From Aculops lycopersici (lineage: Eukaryota; Arthropoda; Arachnida; Trombidiformes; Eriophyidae), in NCBI GenBank assembly GCA_015350385.1, contig WNKI01000002.1:6306700-6370699 (forward strand): DNA of 64,000 bases, given 5' to 3'. Positions within the stretch are counted from its first letter, which is position 1. Every line of letters starts with the position of its first letter. Shown here in pieces: positions 32,674-43,611 of the stretch. The translations under genes were made by a program, and so were the position numbers. The notes under the pieces were generated by a model that searched no databases, had not been told where the DNA came from, and saw nothing but the letters and a program-made list of their open reading frames with translations.

Positions 32674-35600
32674 CTTTTTGTCGTCGCCGCGGTTGTGGTG
32701 GTGGTGGTCGTCGTAGTCTTCTTCTTCTTCTTCGCGCGACTTGAAACTTCCAACTCGTAAAATCTAATCAAGTTTTCCTTGCTATTGTTCCTCTCCTCTG
32801 TGATTGCTCTTCAATACGGTTGCCGTCGTCGACTCGCTCTCGCTCTCGCTCTCGCCGTTGCCTGCTTGCCGTTTGTTTTGATTGTACTTGATTTCGACTT
32901 TAGCTGGCTGCTAGTTAAATGGCATGCTGATTGTCGCCTAGATTTAATAAGCGAGTGAATAATGAGCCAGCCAACACTTTTTGTATGAACTTAGAATCTT
33001 TCCTCCAACTCTCATCTTGATCTCGTTAGCAAAGAATTTGCATTGCCGCTTGCCTCTCGCTTAATTTGGCCTCTCAAATCCGAGCTCTCGCTTACGGAGA
33101 AATATATATATATATATATGAGGCAAGTAGTAGTGGTAGTGGTAATAATCGCGTAACAAGATTGATAATGAGCTCACAAGAAGGCGGCGGAAGTAGAAAT
33201 GGCAGTGGAGGAGTGAGCGCCTAGCGACTTGGCCCTTTCTTGCTTCTCAATTCCCTTTCTCATTGTATACGCCACATTGAAATGCTCCCTCTCTCTTCCA
33301 GCAACTTCAACAGTTTCCTCCTTTTTGCTGGCCAAGAGACCACTCGCTTTGGCTCGCTGCCCATGCGCATAACGCATCACCCCCTGGAGCCAACGACGTC
33401 TTGCAGGCCAGTTAGCTGGCCAGTTAACGGTGAGCGAGCGCCTAGGGTCGTTGGGCTTTAGAGCGCTCCTTTAGAACTGCCACCTGGCGAGCGGTTAGTT
33501 GGCGACTGTGGAGATTGAGTCTGGCGCCAATTGATTGCCAGACTCAATGGCGTTAACTTTTCAGAAGGTTCTCTTCCTTCTCCTTTTCCCGTTAGTTTTG
33601 TAGCGGTAGAAATATTTGCGTGCAACACAAGCATTTAGCATCGGCTTTCGGCTCCTTCGACTCTGGCCTTTGAACTCGCTGATTTCGGGAAGGAAGAGAG
33701 AGAGACGCGAAATTTGCAAAGATTTTCGCCCTCTCGCCTCGAGGTGCAGCAGCTGAAGTGTAGAAGTGCTAGAAAAATTTACTCTTCTCGCCGGCAAAAT
33801 GGCTGGGTTGCTCAATGGCCTCAGCCGTAGAGCTAGAGATAGCGCCACTCGTTTGCCTTCGACCGACCGACCGACCGACAGACCAACCGAGCTGTTAGTT
33901 AGTCTGCGGGAAAAGCCCTACACAAATATGTGACCACAATACTGTCGCATAGACACACTGTAATACGTAGGGGTAAAGAGCAAGTTTACAGTGTGAATTC
34001 TATGAGCAAAAGTTGCCACTTCTTAAGCTATTATTTTGTCCGAGTTCCGAGTTAATGAGAGCGATCACACTTTACGATTATTACACGCTAGCGGCTAGCC
34101 CAAAGCCACCACCGCCATCACTGCGACCAAAGGGCCGGCTCACATTCGGTGGTTAATGTTGTGTTGCTTCGACGGAGCGCACTCGTGATCGCGGAGGATC
34201 CCGGCGACGATGGCGATAGCCACGGCAGCTCATTGGAGAGGCGCCGAGTTTATGACCGAGTCCGGGTTTTGATATGAGCGCTCGAATTTTTGGAGCCTCA
34301 GCTAAGAGAACGTGATGTAACCACACAGTTAAATACTCCCCTCTAGTATGCGATGACAATATAAGCAAAGCTGCGGCGGCTCATTATCTAATGGCCGGCC
34401 GCTTGCTCTTGGGCAACTTTGCGTAATATTTGTGTGATTTTTAGTTAGTTGGATCTAGTTGAGGTAAACTGGAATGCGCACTTGGACTTGTAGCGAGAGA
34501 TTAGCTTAAATTTGGCGAGATTTGAAGTTGAGAACAAACAAATGGGCGCGCCAAGCGGAAGTGGGAACATGAAGTACGAGAAAATCTGACAGGACAATAC
34601 AATGATTATCAGTGGAGTCGTTTATTTAAATCCATTGATTGGTTTAGATCGAGCTTGAGATTGTTGCCTAAAAGTTTGCGGCCAGGTAAAGATGTCACCA
34701 TGTGGCTTAAATTGTAAGCTCCAACAAGCACGCGGAATCTCCCAACCAACTATCGTCTCACTCTTGTTCAGCTTATAATACTACACACGAATACCAAACA
34801 GAGCCAGCTAGTCCACTGGCCAAGACGAAATCCATTGAGATGTTGTCATTGGTTGGCACTAGTGGTTGTTTTTGTTGTTATTTGCAAGCAAACACTGAAT
34901 CCCATGTATCCCACAATGGCAACACTAGTGCCGATGACGCCACAACCATCGACTGACGGGTGCAGATTTCTCTTTACGAACCATTAAACACAAAACAACC
35001 ACCGACGCCGCCATTGGGCCCTTCTTGCCCGTGGCATCGGTGGTGGCCCAATGGGCCGCCGCCAGATTTTGGGCACAAACTGGGAAGATACAGCGTCGAC
35101 GGTGACTGCTCTCGCTGGTTGCTGGTCGATGATGACGATGAGAGGCCATTACCTTTCTGGAATCCCAGCCACGAGTATTGTTGTCAATTCTGGCAAACAC
35201 ACCGAACGTCGGCGTTGGCGGCGGCGGCGGCCTAAGTAAAAGTCCAACACCAAACATGGTAGCGTTGTATTGGAAGCATGTTTTTTACAGCTAGTTCCAG
35301 TATCCTTGAGCCCAGCGTTGCTGCCGCCCACAAAATACTGACCGGATAGCTACACTACCCGGTCGGTGGTTGCGGCGAATGCTTCAGCTTCCTGTCGGTC
35401 GGTTTGTTGGTTGGGTGGATAATTTGGATGGTAATGTAGCTGTAGAAATTTGGAACCACCACGATGTTGCCGCCAATATTGTATCTCTGTGTGCATGAGT
35501 ATCGCTTTAGTGGTTGTTGTTTTCAAAGTTCTGCTTGAAAAAATCCTAAAGTTAACCTCAGGCAAAAAACAATCACTCGAAAGTTTCCCTGCCCACTTAA

Positions 35601-36007
35601 ACTCATGCTCCATGGACAAGTCGGCAGGTAGTTATATATTCACGTGTCATGAATCAATTTGGCTACCATTAAGTGAGAGCTAGTAACCACTAAACTACAG
35701 ACGAACCCACTGAAGACTGCTTTGTAAGCGAGGGCCGGAAGTCGCTGGATGCGTCTCGCTCACTTTTCGTTGTTTAACAAATCGACGTTACGCCTACATA
35801 GAACACAGGGCTTGCTGGCCAGTCACTTGATGATGCTTAAAGCTAGTAAACAGCACAAGACAACCTATAGTTCTATGTTTATATCTCTTAGACAGGAAGT
35901 AGAAATGATTAAGGCACACAAAACGCATGGCTTTCACAGAGATTGTTACGATTCTTCTTTATTGAAATGGCAATGCAAGTATGGCTTTTCAAAGAGAAAA
36001 ACTCGAG
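32674..36007. other. Noncoding region upstream of Dscam exon 1
   Basis: 3.3 kb without a recognisable gene. Contains a short TA tract (about 33105-33118) and a GACC/GACA tetramer run near 33863-33880. A strong inverted repeat, TGGCCCAATGGGCC, lies near 35043-35058. Likely promoter and upstream regulatory DNA of the Dscam gene plus the 3' flank of DENND6 (AATAAA on the minus strand at 35958-35963). Confidence 0.45.
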
Positions 36008-38131
36008 TCACTTGAGAAAGTATTGTCTCAAATCGTCTGGCAAAGTGTTGATCAATTCGGCCAGCTTGAATTCATAGTGGTTCATGTTGTTCTTGGACAA
36101 TTGATAGTCGGGTGTCTTCTTTGCAGCTTGAACGAGGCGACGTTTTAAGAAAATTATCATGTCCACAACCTCAACTTCATCCTTTGTCTTTAACAATTCA
36201 GGTAGATCAACATCCAAAAATGATTCCATGTGCAAAGTCCATAATTTTCGATCTATCTCACCTTTTCGCTCGCTATACCAACTGTAGAAGTTTGAAGAAT
36301 TGAAAAATTTCCTATACAATCCCAGCCAGTCGCCCTTGATCTTGGTGGTCAGTTGTGGACCACTAGTATCCAGAGTTAGAAGGAATGTTTCGAAGTCGAA
36401 AGTGGGCAATTCGGGTGGCGCCTTGAATGGTGAAATGCGACTGTGCAATGGCATCAATTGTGTCAAATATCTCTCTAGAGGCATAAAGAAACTTTGAGTC
36501 AACTCAATGAGCCACCTTCTTATTAGTGCAGTTTGAACACTATTTGGCCTATTCGATCCATGCGCCTTGTTGCTTCTCAGTATTTTAGTTAGAAAGTTTC
36601 TATCCTTATGCAAGAATGGCTTATACTTGGTATTTAATCCAGGCTTGTGTGTTTCGGTGGTTGTAAATCTCAACTTATCTACAAAGGGGATCTTTAGATG
36701 AGGTTGTTGCGGTTGTTGTTGGTGATGTTGATGAGTTTGGGAGTTTAGTGTGGAGAAGGATGATATCAATGAGCCAATTTGGTCACTTGATTTACTACTA
36801 GTCATCCCACACAATTGTATAACGTTCGGCCAGTGCTCTAATGATTTGGCAAAAAATGGGTTTGTAACGCCTAGTATCACATTTGGCTTTGAGTCCTTCA
36901 GTCCAATGTAATCCTTAAATTCTGGGTCGTGAATTGTGAAGAATGGTCGATAGTCTGCATTGTACTTAAAGGGATATATCAAGCTAGTCATAGCTTGAAC
37001 AAAGTTTGCACAAATATCCGGCGTTGGTGCAATAACAATAAAGGGTTCGCAAGTCAATATCATCTCCCATAGAACTTGCAATTCTGATATCACAGTGTAG
37101 AAACATTTATATAGATCTAAATCGAAAGCCGTCAATATGGTATGATAGTTCTCGTGATGATTAACAAGTGTCATTGGAGTTCCATGGGTGCTAGTGGCCG
37201 AGTAATTACCTATTTGCTGTTGCTCATAGGAATTAGTTGCTGGAATGCTGCCACTTGGTCCATTATTATCGTTATTATTGTTATTCTTATTGTGCTTATT
37301 CCTTAATAATATCATCTTATTGGCCAACGAACTTGAAGTGGGCGATAGATTTGCGTGCAAACTATTGAGCTTATCATCTTTGTTCGGTATATAAAAAGCG
37401 ACAGTTGAACCCATAATAGTTAGATTGAGCGGTTGGCCAATCAATAGCGGAGGCCATTTCTTTGTTTCTAAATAGACGTTTTCCAAATTTAACAACTGTT
37501 CGTTGTCAAAATAGTGCGTGCCAACTACATTAACAACATGATAAAATAATTCAACAAATGGTAACAATGATAATATAACTAATGATTTCTGGAAATATCC
37601 GCGTCTTAATGTGGAATCCCTCTTTTGTAGAAAGTGTACATATCCGTAAACGAACTGTGGATCCACACTTAAAGCTTGAGTTGTCTGTGTATTATAATAG
37701 GCATAAAATTTCTTCAACTTATCATCCAAATTCGATAGTCTAATCTTGAAATGGAATTGAGTTGAGCCCAAAATGGATGAGTTTGAATCAGGGAATGAGG
37801 AGTAGCAAATATTGTTCACTTCTGTTTCACTTAATGTCAACTCCTGAAATTTTGGATGCTGAGTCTCGACAGCCTGACCAAATTCAATATCAAATGTAAC
37901 AACATAAATCGAATGAATCCAAGCTGATAAATGGGCCGGTATCTCAGGTATCTTGTGGATAAGGTTCTTATCTGGCGTTGTTGATGATGACGTTGCGTTA
38001 TCCATTTTTGTTTTATTATTGGATCTAAAAGTCGATTCGGTTGCAAAGGGAGTAGGCAGAATAATGGGGCATGCAGGATAAAATCCATGCGCTTTTGCAA
38101 GCAACGCTGATGTTTTCATTCTCTCTTGCAT
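36008..38131 (-). CDS. DENND6A: DENN domain-containing protein 6 (DENND6/FAM116)
   Basis: Single-exon protein of up to 707 residues. DENND6 proteins are guanine-nucleotide exchange factors for Rab14 on recycling endosomes and control N-cadherin turnover. The upstream DENN part (IYVVTFDIEFGQAVE, ICYSSFPDSNS, RRGYFQKSLVILS), the core (LWEMILTCEPFIVIAPTP, PFFTIHDPEFKDYI, GVTNPFFAKSLEHWPNVI) and the C-terminal part (LTQSFFMPLERYL, TKIKGDWLGLYRKFF) all match the family. The gap between core halves has Asn/Gln-rich inserts. The ATG at 38131 lies in a 20-nt tandem repeat; the second ATG at 38005 (residue 43) gives a start closer to homologs and is equally likely. Paralog A versus B cannot be decided. 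Confidence 0.9.
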   Translation of the reverse strand: MQERMKTSALLAKAHGFYPACPIILPTPFATESTFRSNNKTKMDNATSSSTTPDKNLIHKIPEIPAHLSAWIHSIYVVTFDIEFGQAVETQHPKFQELTLSETEVNNICYSSFPDSNSSILGSTQFHFKIRLSNLDDKLKKFYAYYNTQTTQALSVDPQFVYGYVHFLQKRDSTLRRGYFQKSLVILSLLPFVELFYHVVNVVGTHYFDNEQLLNLENVYLETKKWPPLLIGQPLNLTIMGSTVAFYIPNKDDKLNSLHANLSPTSSSLANKMILLRNKHNKNNNNNDNNGPSGSIPATNSYEQQQIGNYSATSTHGTPMTLVNHHENYHTILTAFDLDLYKCFYTVISELQVLWEMILTCEPFIVIAPTPDICANFVQAMTSLIYPFKYNADYRPFFTIHDPEFKDYIGLKDSKPNVILGVTNPFFAKSLEHWPNVIQLCGMTSSKSSDQIGSLISSFSTLNSQTHQHHQQQPQQPHLKIPFVDKLRFTTTETHKPGLNTKYKPFLHKDRNFLTKILRSNKAHGSNRPNSVQTALIRRWLIELTQSFFMPLERYLTQLMPLHSRISPFKAPPELPTFDFETFLLTLDTSGPQLTTKIKGDWLGLYRKFFNSSNFYSWYSERKGEIDRKLWTLHMESFLDVDLPELLKTKDEVEVVDMIIFLKRRLVQAAKKTPDYQLSKNNMNHYEFKLAELINTLPDDLRQYFLK

Positions 38132-38156
38132 GTTTTCATTCTCACTTGCATGTTTT
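38108..38156. repeat. 20-nt tandem repeat at the DENND6 start
   Basis: Two full copies and one partial copy of a unit containing ATGTTTTCATTCTC (+ strand). Each copy supplies an ATG on the minus strand. Because 20 is not a multiple of three, the upstream ATG opens an 11-codon frame that overlaps the DENND6 start out of frame. Confidence 0.85.
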
Positions 38157-38231
38157 GTGAACCACGTGCTTGGAGTCTAGTTCACTTAGTATCCCATTAA
38201 TTCTATTATTAGGTTGACATTGAATCAAATC

Positions 38232-39320
38232 ATGGTTGTTTTATTAAAATTCAGAGGCAGCAATTGCCTCAGGCAACGTCTTACTCTTTCCATAATGACT
38301 GGAAAAGGTGTCGTGATCGACGATATTAGACCCGACCGAAATGGACTTGTTGACTACGAGAAGAGTCTATTGGAACTGATCGAGAAGTTGACAAGTGGTA
38401 GCAAGATCCAGTACAAGGCCAATCGGTTGCAATTCATTCCGGGAACATTCATTGGTGGCGAAGTCACTCACAATTGCTGCTTAACCAGATCGGTCTCATA
38501 CTACCTGGAGCTAATCATGACTCTAGCCCCCTTTTGCAAGAGACCACTTAAGATAACATTGAATGGCGTAACAAACGACCAAATCGATCCGAACGTCGAT
38601 GAGATAAAAGACTCAGCCATCCCCCTGCTAAAGAGATTCATCGGTGATGTTGAGGGAACGAAGCTGGAACTCAAAGTTACAGCGCGAGGGTTCAAACCAG
38701 AGGGTGGAGGCCAAGTTGTTCTGACATGTCCAGTTGTCCGCCAACTCCAACCCGTCCAGCTGACAGATTCTGGAAAAGTTAAGCGAATCAGAGGCGTTGC
38801 TGTGGCTGCTCGAGTGTCACCTCAGATGGGCAATAGAATGATCGACACATCCAAAGGAATGCTGCTAGAGTTTTTGCCTGACATTTATATTTACTCCGAT
38901 CACAACAAGGGCAAGTCGAGTGGTTTGTCGCCAGGATTTTCCATCTCTCTATCAGCTGAAACGACAGAAGGTTGCTTGTTTACAGCAAGTGCAGTATCCA
39001 ATTCCAAAGGCTCAGGCGAGGGCCCGTCTGTGCCCGAGGATGTTGGAAAAGAGGCTACCTATGCATTGTACAAGGAAATTAGCGGAGGGGGTTGCGTAAA
39101 CTCCATCAACCAAAGTCTAGCTCTGGCACTGATGGCCTTCAATCAAAAAGATGTATCTACAATCAAATTTGGTCCCCTTACCACATACACAATCCACTTC
39201 CTGAGACACTTGAAAGAGTTTTGTGGGGTCACATTCAAGTTGGAGGCGTCCGATGAGGACGAAGTTTTAGCGACATGTCAGGGCATTGGATACAAGAACC
39301 TCAGCAGAGCTACATATTGA
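38232..39320 (+). CDS. RCL1: RNA 3'-terminal phosphate cyclase-like protein (RCL1)
   Basis: 362 residues, one exon. RCL1 acts with BMS1 in the nucleolar SSU processome and is required for early 18S rRNA processing; it lacks cyclase activity. Family features are FRGSNCLRQRLTLS at the N-terminus, VTNDQIDPNVD, GGGQVVLTCPV, RIRGVAVAARVSPQMGNRM, IYSDHNKGKSSGLSPGF and GGCVNSINQSLALALMA. The catalytic His of true cyclases is replaced by the RCL1-type sequence near the C-terminus (FGPLTTYTIHFLRHLKEF). The frame is open for six codons upstream, but the first ATG is at 38232. It starts only 100 bp from the divergent DENND6 frame and ends 91 bp from the convergent CDK5 stop. Confidence 0.93.
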   Translation: MVVLLKFRGSNCLRQRLTLSIMTGKGVVIDDIRPDRNGLVDYEKSLLELIEKLTSGSKIQYKANRLQFIPGTFIGGEVTHNCCLTRSVSYYLELIMTLAPFCKRPLKITLNGVTNDQIDPNVDEIKDSAIPLLKRFIGDVEGTKLELKVTARGFKPEGGGQVVLTCPVVRQLQPVQLTDSGKVKRIRGVAVAARVSPQMGNRMIDTSKGMLLEFLPDIYIYSDHNKGKSSGLSPGFSISLSAETTEGCLFTASAVSNSKGSGEGPSVPEDVGKEATYALYKEISGGGCVNSINQSLALALMAFNQKDVSTIKFGPLTTYTIHFLRHLKEFCGVTFKLEASDEDEVLATCQGIGYKNLSRATY

Positions 39321-39411
39321 TTAGATTACATAAATTAATACAAGAATCGTGATAATAGATGTATATTATGTTAACATTTCCGATGAATTTCAATTTATTT
39401 AAGCTATGAAC

Positions 39412-40394
39412 TTAATCTCTGATGTCAGCTGGAACGTCGTTAAAGTAGGAATGACAAAGCGCGTCTTCGGCGGATATTCGCTTGGCAGGAAAGCAAACTA
39501 GTAGTCTTTGTAAAAGATCTCTCCCCTTTGTGTTTAGTTTAGGTACGACCTGAGAGAAGTTTGTTGTTGGATGATAATATGGAAATGTCTTGTATTCAGG
39601 GAGCCGAGTTAAACCTGGCCAAGTTTCCTCAGTTGGAGTACCTAGAAGCTTGAATATTCTCTTCAATTGATCCTCAACATTTGATCCGGGAAATAGTGGC
39701 CGTCCTGCGTTAGCCATCTCGGCAAATATACACCCAGCTGACCAAATGTCGACATCAGTAGAGTATAACTTTGCACCAAATAAAACATCAGGCGGTCGGT
39801 ACCATAGGGTTACCACTTCCGCCGAATAGAAGCGAACTGGAACACCAAACGCTCGCGCCAAACCAAAATCGGCTAATTTTAACACACCATTCTTGTTTAT
39901 CAGTAGATTTTGTGGCTTCAGGTCTCGATGTAATATATTGTGTCCATGACAAAATGCTAATCCCTTGAGGAGTTGATAGAAGAATGACTTGACAACATTT
40001 GGGTCTATCTCGCCATTTAAACTATCAAAATACTTCTTCAGATCTTGATCGCAATGTTCAAAGATTAGAGTCAATTTTCTTTCATTATGTAATACATCTT
40101 GTAAACGCACTATATTCTTATGTTTCAGCTCTTTGAGGAGACAAATTTCCCTCAAGGCACTGCTAGGAACCCCCTCGTCATCGTTATCAAGTCTGACTCG
40201 TTTGAGTGCAACAATTTCGTTAGTTTCCCTATTCTTGCCTTTGAACACCGTCTACAGTTTTTGAATTTTAAGGGAAATAAAATATTAATTATCTACTTTA
40301 GTCAACGATGTGATAACGAATTGATAAAATTTCAATGAATACTTACGCCGTATGCCCCAGTACCGAGTTGAGATCCTTTTTCGTATTTGTGCAT
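39412..40394 (-). CDS. Cdk5: Cyclin-dependent kinase 5, two exons
   Basis: CDS complement(join(39412..40251,40347..40394)), 295 residues (human 292). Exon 1 encodes only MHKYEKGSQLGTGAYG. The 95-nt intron has a GGC|GTAAGTAT donor and CTGTAG acceptor and restores GAYG-TVFKGKN. Kinase marks: Gly loop, VALKR lysine, PSSALRE cyclin/p35-binding helix, HRDLKPQN catalytic loop, DFG, and CDK5-type YSAEVVTLWYRPPDVLFG. Tyr15 is kept, but the neighbouring Thr14 is Ala. CDK5, with p35/p39 partners, works in neuronal migration and synapses. AATAAA lies 13 nt past the stop (39394-39399). An almost identical 229-bp piece of this gene recurs at 43383-43611. Confidence 0.95.
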
Positions 40395-40582
40395 TGCAAA
40401 TTGTTACAAATGCAATTCGAATTATTGAAAAAAAAAACAATCCAGTCGACAAATTATCTAGATATTGAAGCTAGATAATTAGGATGAAGTCATGGTTTCA
40501 TTCATAAAATTTGCTTTCCTCAGAGTAAAAATGTATATTTTTTAGATTCAGATGTGACGCAAACTAGTAAAGAATATCACAA

Positions 40583-41137
40583 TTGTTATTGGCTAGATTC
40601 GTCGCTATGTGCGCGATTATTTTGGTTGGTGTTTTGTGCGGTACGTCACACATGCCCGTGTATGCGCTTAAGGCTTCGGGTTAGGTTGTGTTGAGACAGG
40701 TTGTTACATGGTGGTATACACTATGTGCGCGATTGTAACAAGAGGCAAGAGGTTTTTAATGGTAACTTATACAATAGTTTAAAGTACAATTTCGTTCTTG
40801 TAACTTCTTGTCAGCTCTTTGTGTGGCAAAACAATGGAGTTTAGAATCACGTTACCTCCAGAAATCTTAACATCGCTGCCTAGCACTGATATAAGAGGAT
40901 TCAATTTACCACTTGGATTAAACAATGGGGGATTCTGTACCTTGGCGTACCTTTGATTAGGATCAGGCTCGCTAGGTGTGCCCTCAACTCTAGTCCAAGA
41001 GCCAATGCAACAATTCCAACCAATAATCGAGCACAGGACCAGACTGTGAGCATTGATGACAGACTTCTTGACTTGATTCTTTTGATTGAGATAATTCTGC
41101 ACCGATCGTTGAAGGTGGGCAGGGGATAGCATCTCAT
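40583..41137 (-). repeat. Duplicated block, copy 1 (matches 43611-45014)
   Basis: Near-identical to 43611-44091, then after an in-frame internal deletion to about 44945-45014. Only a handful of mismatches are seen by eye (for example 41039 c versus t). Includes about 195 bp of flank and the GMPPA remnant. Confidence 0.92.
40779..41137 (-). pseudogene. GMPPA remnant with internal deletion
   Basis: Open frame of 117 codons that copies residues 64-83 and about 374-464 of the intact GMPPA at 43807-45201. The middle (roughly 850 bp) is deleted and replaced by a few filler bases, giving the junction QKNQV-KKSVINAHS. The deletion happens to keep the frame. The N-terminal nucleotidyltransferase motif is missing and homology stops at 41137, so it has no promoter or start of its own. 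Near-identity of the kept parts means the copy is young or homogenised by gene conversion. Confidence 0.9.
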
Positions 41138-41272
41138 GAAGGACAGTCGGCTAGTCTCTGGCCCAGAGACTCTGGGACAGAGGTAAACATTTATTTTTGT
41201 TGTGCGAGGAAAAAACACATGCACGCATTGAGCTTATTATGGGGTTGGTGCATGTTAAATCGGATACAATTT

Positions 41273-41842
41273 TTATATTCGCATTCTAAAGTTGCTCATG
41301 AAATCTGGAGAGCGGGAAACTACGTGCTTGAATTCAAGAAATGATATTTGACCATCATTGTCGTGATCCGCCTCATCCAAAACCTTGCTACAAACAATCT
41401 CCACCTCCTCGGGCATCAGGCGATTCTTTGTCAGGGCAATGAGAGTTTTCTTTAAATCCTCTGGTCCAATGAAACCGTCGCCATCGTAATCGTAGATTTG
41501 AAAGGCATAATGGATCTTGGTGTTACGTGGACATTGCTCATTGAATAGAGAGCACATGTTGATGAAATCATGGAAGGTCATATTGCCAGAGCCATCGCTT
41601 GAGAACACCTTACAAATCCTCTCTTTTAGAGGATTCTCCTTGAGGTCAGGCAACTTTTCCAGCCTATCTTGAGGGATCCTAATATTAGCACACTCGTCGT
41701 CGGTCATAACCCTTGGCACTCGATTTGGATCTAAATCCCTGAATCTCTTGAAGACTGTTAGTATCTCTTTGCGTGTAAAATAAGTGCAATCTTGATAGCA
41801 TTCAAGTTGTTGGTCCGAGAAGGTGGCGATCTTGTTGCCCAT
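41273..41842 (-). CDS. CIB2: Calcium and integrin-binding protein, CIB2-like
   Basis: 189-residue EF-hand protein in one exon. The N-terminus MGNK is a likely myristoylation signal. The first half holds NPLKERICKVFSSDGSGNMTFHD (a degenerate EF-hand); the two calcium-binding loops are DYDGDGFIGPED and DHDNDGQISFLE. The C-terminal FRMRI and YQDCTYFTRKEI near the start favour CIB2/CIB3 over CIB1. CIB2/3 bind integrin alpha tails and TMC channels in mechanosensory cells. AATAAA lies near 41187-41192. The gene sits between the two halves of the CDK5-GMPPA duplication and is not itself duplicated in this window. Confidence 0.9.
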   Translation of the reverse strand: MGNKIATFSDQQLECYQDCTYFTRKEILTVFKRFRDLDPNRVPRVMTDDECANIRIPQDRLEKLPDLKENPLKERICKVFSSDGSGNMTFHDFINMCSLFNEQCPRNTKIHYAFQIYDYDGDGFIGPEDLKKTLIALTKNRLMPEEVEIVCSKVLDEADHDNDGQISFLEFKHVVSRSPDFMSNFRMRI

Positions 41843-43382
41843 CTCTGTCCTCTATGTTAAGTCGTTCCATTCATATGAGTGAGTGAGTGAGTGTCTTATG
41901 AAAAGCTCTTAGAGTTTCTCAATAAGCAACTTGTCTATCTCGGAATCTATATCACATGAACCACTTCATGGATCATGGCGCAAACAAGGTGTTGGCCTCA
42001 TAGAATTGGGAGGTGCTTGATTCATCGTGTTGGAATTCGGGTTGGGCGTTGCATGAGTTCTTTTTGTCGAGCAGCGCCACCAAAACACGCGTCAATTTCC
42101 GTTTCCGCCCACCTGAAATGTGGACGCCCAAGGATAGTAATATCTAGCACGACACACCCTCAGGCAGATGGATCCCGAGTGACTGCAATCTTACTCATTC
42201 TAGTGACACAACAAAAGTCCCACCTAGATTTTGCATTCTATATACATATACAGAGTGACGAGATTCTCCTTGTTGCCACCTAGCGGCGTTACTGTCTCTA
42301 TCATAATGGATGGAATCGGCAAGAGTTCCACTTTTAGCCAGTCAATCAATGAGTTTAATAGACAAGATGAAAAGACACTAAATCTCGAGGTTCCGTTATT
42401 TGAACTTGTTAGCAGCTAGCTTACACTTGCAACTCCTGATCAACCAACCAACTACGTAAATCTCTTCCCTCCGTCGGCTCCATTCACTATTGAGCGGACT
42501 GATTATGTCAACCAAGTTACACCACTGAAATTGAGATAAATATGAAACACTCTAAACTTTGGACCAACTTTTGTCAGCAACGAGCTCGTTGCTTGTCAAA
42601 GCCGGACATGAGATTTCTCAATGCAAATGTACAAAGATACTTTTACTCCCAATACAAACACTCGCTACGATGTGCATATGACACCTGATGATGCTATCTG
42701 CCTGCGCCCCGAGGTCAGCGTGAGTCTTGTTAGGGAAAGATAAGTGCTGGCTAATCGCATTATGAACAATCAACTTGCTGAAGGAAACTTTGTTATCTAA
42801 AAGGAACCAAACCAATACCAAAACCAACACTAAAAAACTCGCCGCTCGTGACCTTGAGCGCAAGTAGCTCGACTTCACTTAGACTAGACCCACTTGCCCG
42901 CAGGTAACTTTCCACTTCACTCCACTCTATTGACTTTTCGTTGCGCGCTCATTAAGTTCACGCCAAATACTTGCCGACTTCTCGACGGCTTTAGGAAATC
43001 TCGCCTCGAGTCTTGGGAGCAGCTGATTTGTGTAGAAATTTGTGGCGAATGACCGACAACAACACGAATCTTGCTCATCTTTTCAATCCAAGCGCCAAAG
43101 CTGGCTGCGCTAAAATTGGCCACCTTGAGCCGCTAAAAGAGAAAATTTGACCAAATAAAGTAGGGATGTGAACTTGGAAGCCTTCAGACGGAAGTCGAGT
43201 CTGCAAGTAGATCGCGTAGCGAGTGTTGATTTTGTAACAACTTGAAGAAGGAACGAGATTTTTATCTCACTCTCTCTCTCTCCCATCCGTCGTCTTGTTA
43301 GAGAGAGACGGACTCACATGTGACGTCGTGGTTGCAATAACTTGCAATAACGTGTCGTCTATGAAATTTGCCTATGAAATTT
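41843..43382. other. Noncoding spacer
   Basis: 1.5 kb between CIB2-like and the CDK5 remnant. No coding similarity recognised; the open frames here are short and low in family character. A CT run lies at about 43268-43283. It includes the CIB2-like promoter at its left end. Confidence 0.5.
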
Positions 43383-43611
43383 GATTTTGTGGCTTCAGGT
43401 CTCGATGTAATATATTGTGTCCATGACAAAATGCTAATCCCTTGAGGAGTTGATAGAAGAATGACTTGACAACATTTGGGTCTATCTCGCCATTTAAACT
43501 ATCAAAATACTTCTTCAGATCTTGATCGCAATGTTCAAAGATTAGAGTCAATTTTCTTTCATTATGTAATACATCTTGTAAACGCACTATATTCTTATGT
43601 TTCAGCTCTTT
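43383..43611 (-). pseudogene. CDK5 remnant (internal fragment)
   Basis: 229 bp identical or nearly so to 39906-40134 of the intact CDK5. It covers the segment from MRLQDVLHNERKL-type sequence to HRDLKPQN and lacks the start, Gly loop, DFG and C-lobe. Its right end is joined directly to the sequence equivalent to 40583, so about 450 bp (5' end of the gene, intron and promoter) were deleted, with a 2-3 bp TT microhomology at the join. It cannot encode a kinase. Confidence 0.93.

Noticed and set aside
40341..40394. Apparent frameshift in CDK5 exon 1
   Set aside because: Came from miscounting a run of five T at a line break; on recount the 48-nt exon is intact.
40583..40778. Duplicated noncoding flank as a tRNA or other small RNA gene
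   Set aside because: No cloverleaf, B-box or Sm-type signal could be made out; its repetition is explained by the CDK5-GMPPA duplication.
40779..41132. The 117-codon frame as a functional short GMPPA-like gene
   Set aside because: It lacks the nucleotidyltransferase motif and has no promoter-side homology. Its internal deletion only happens to keep the frame, so it is better read as a remnant.
43372..43587. The 71-codon kinase-like frame as a gene
   Set aside because: Near-identical scrap of CDK5 lacking the Gly loop, DFG and C-lobe.
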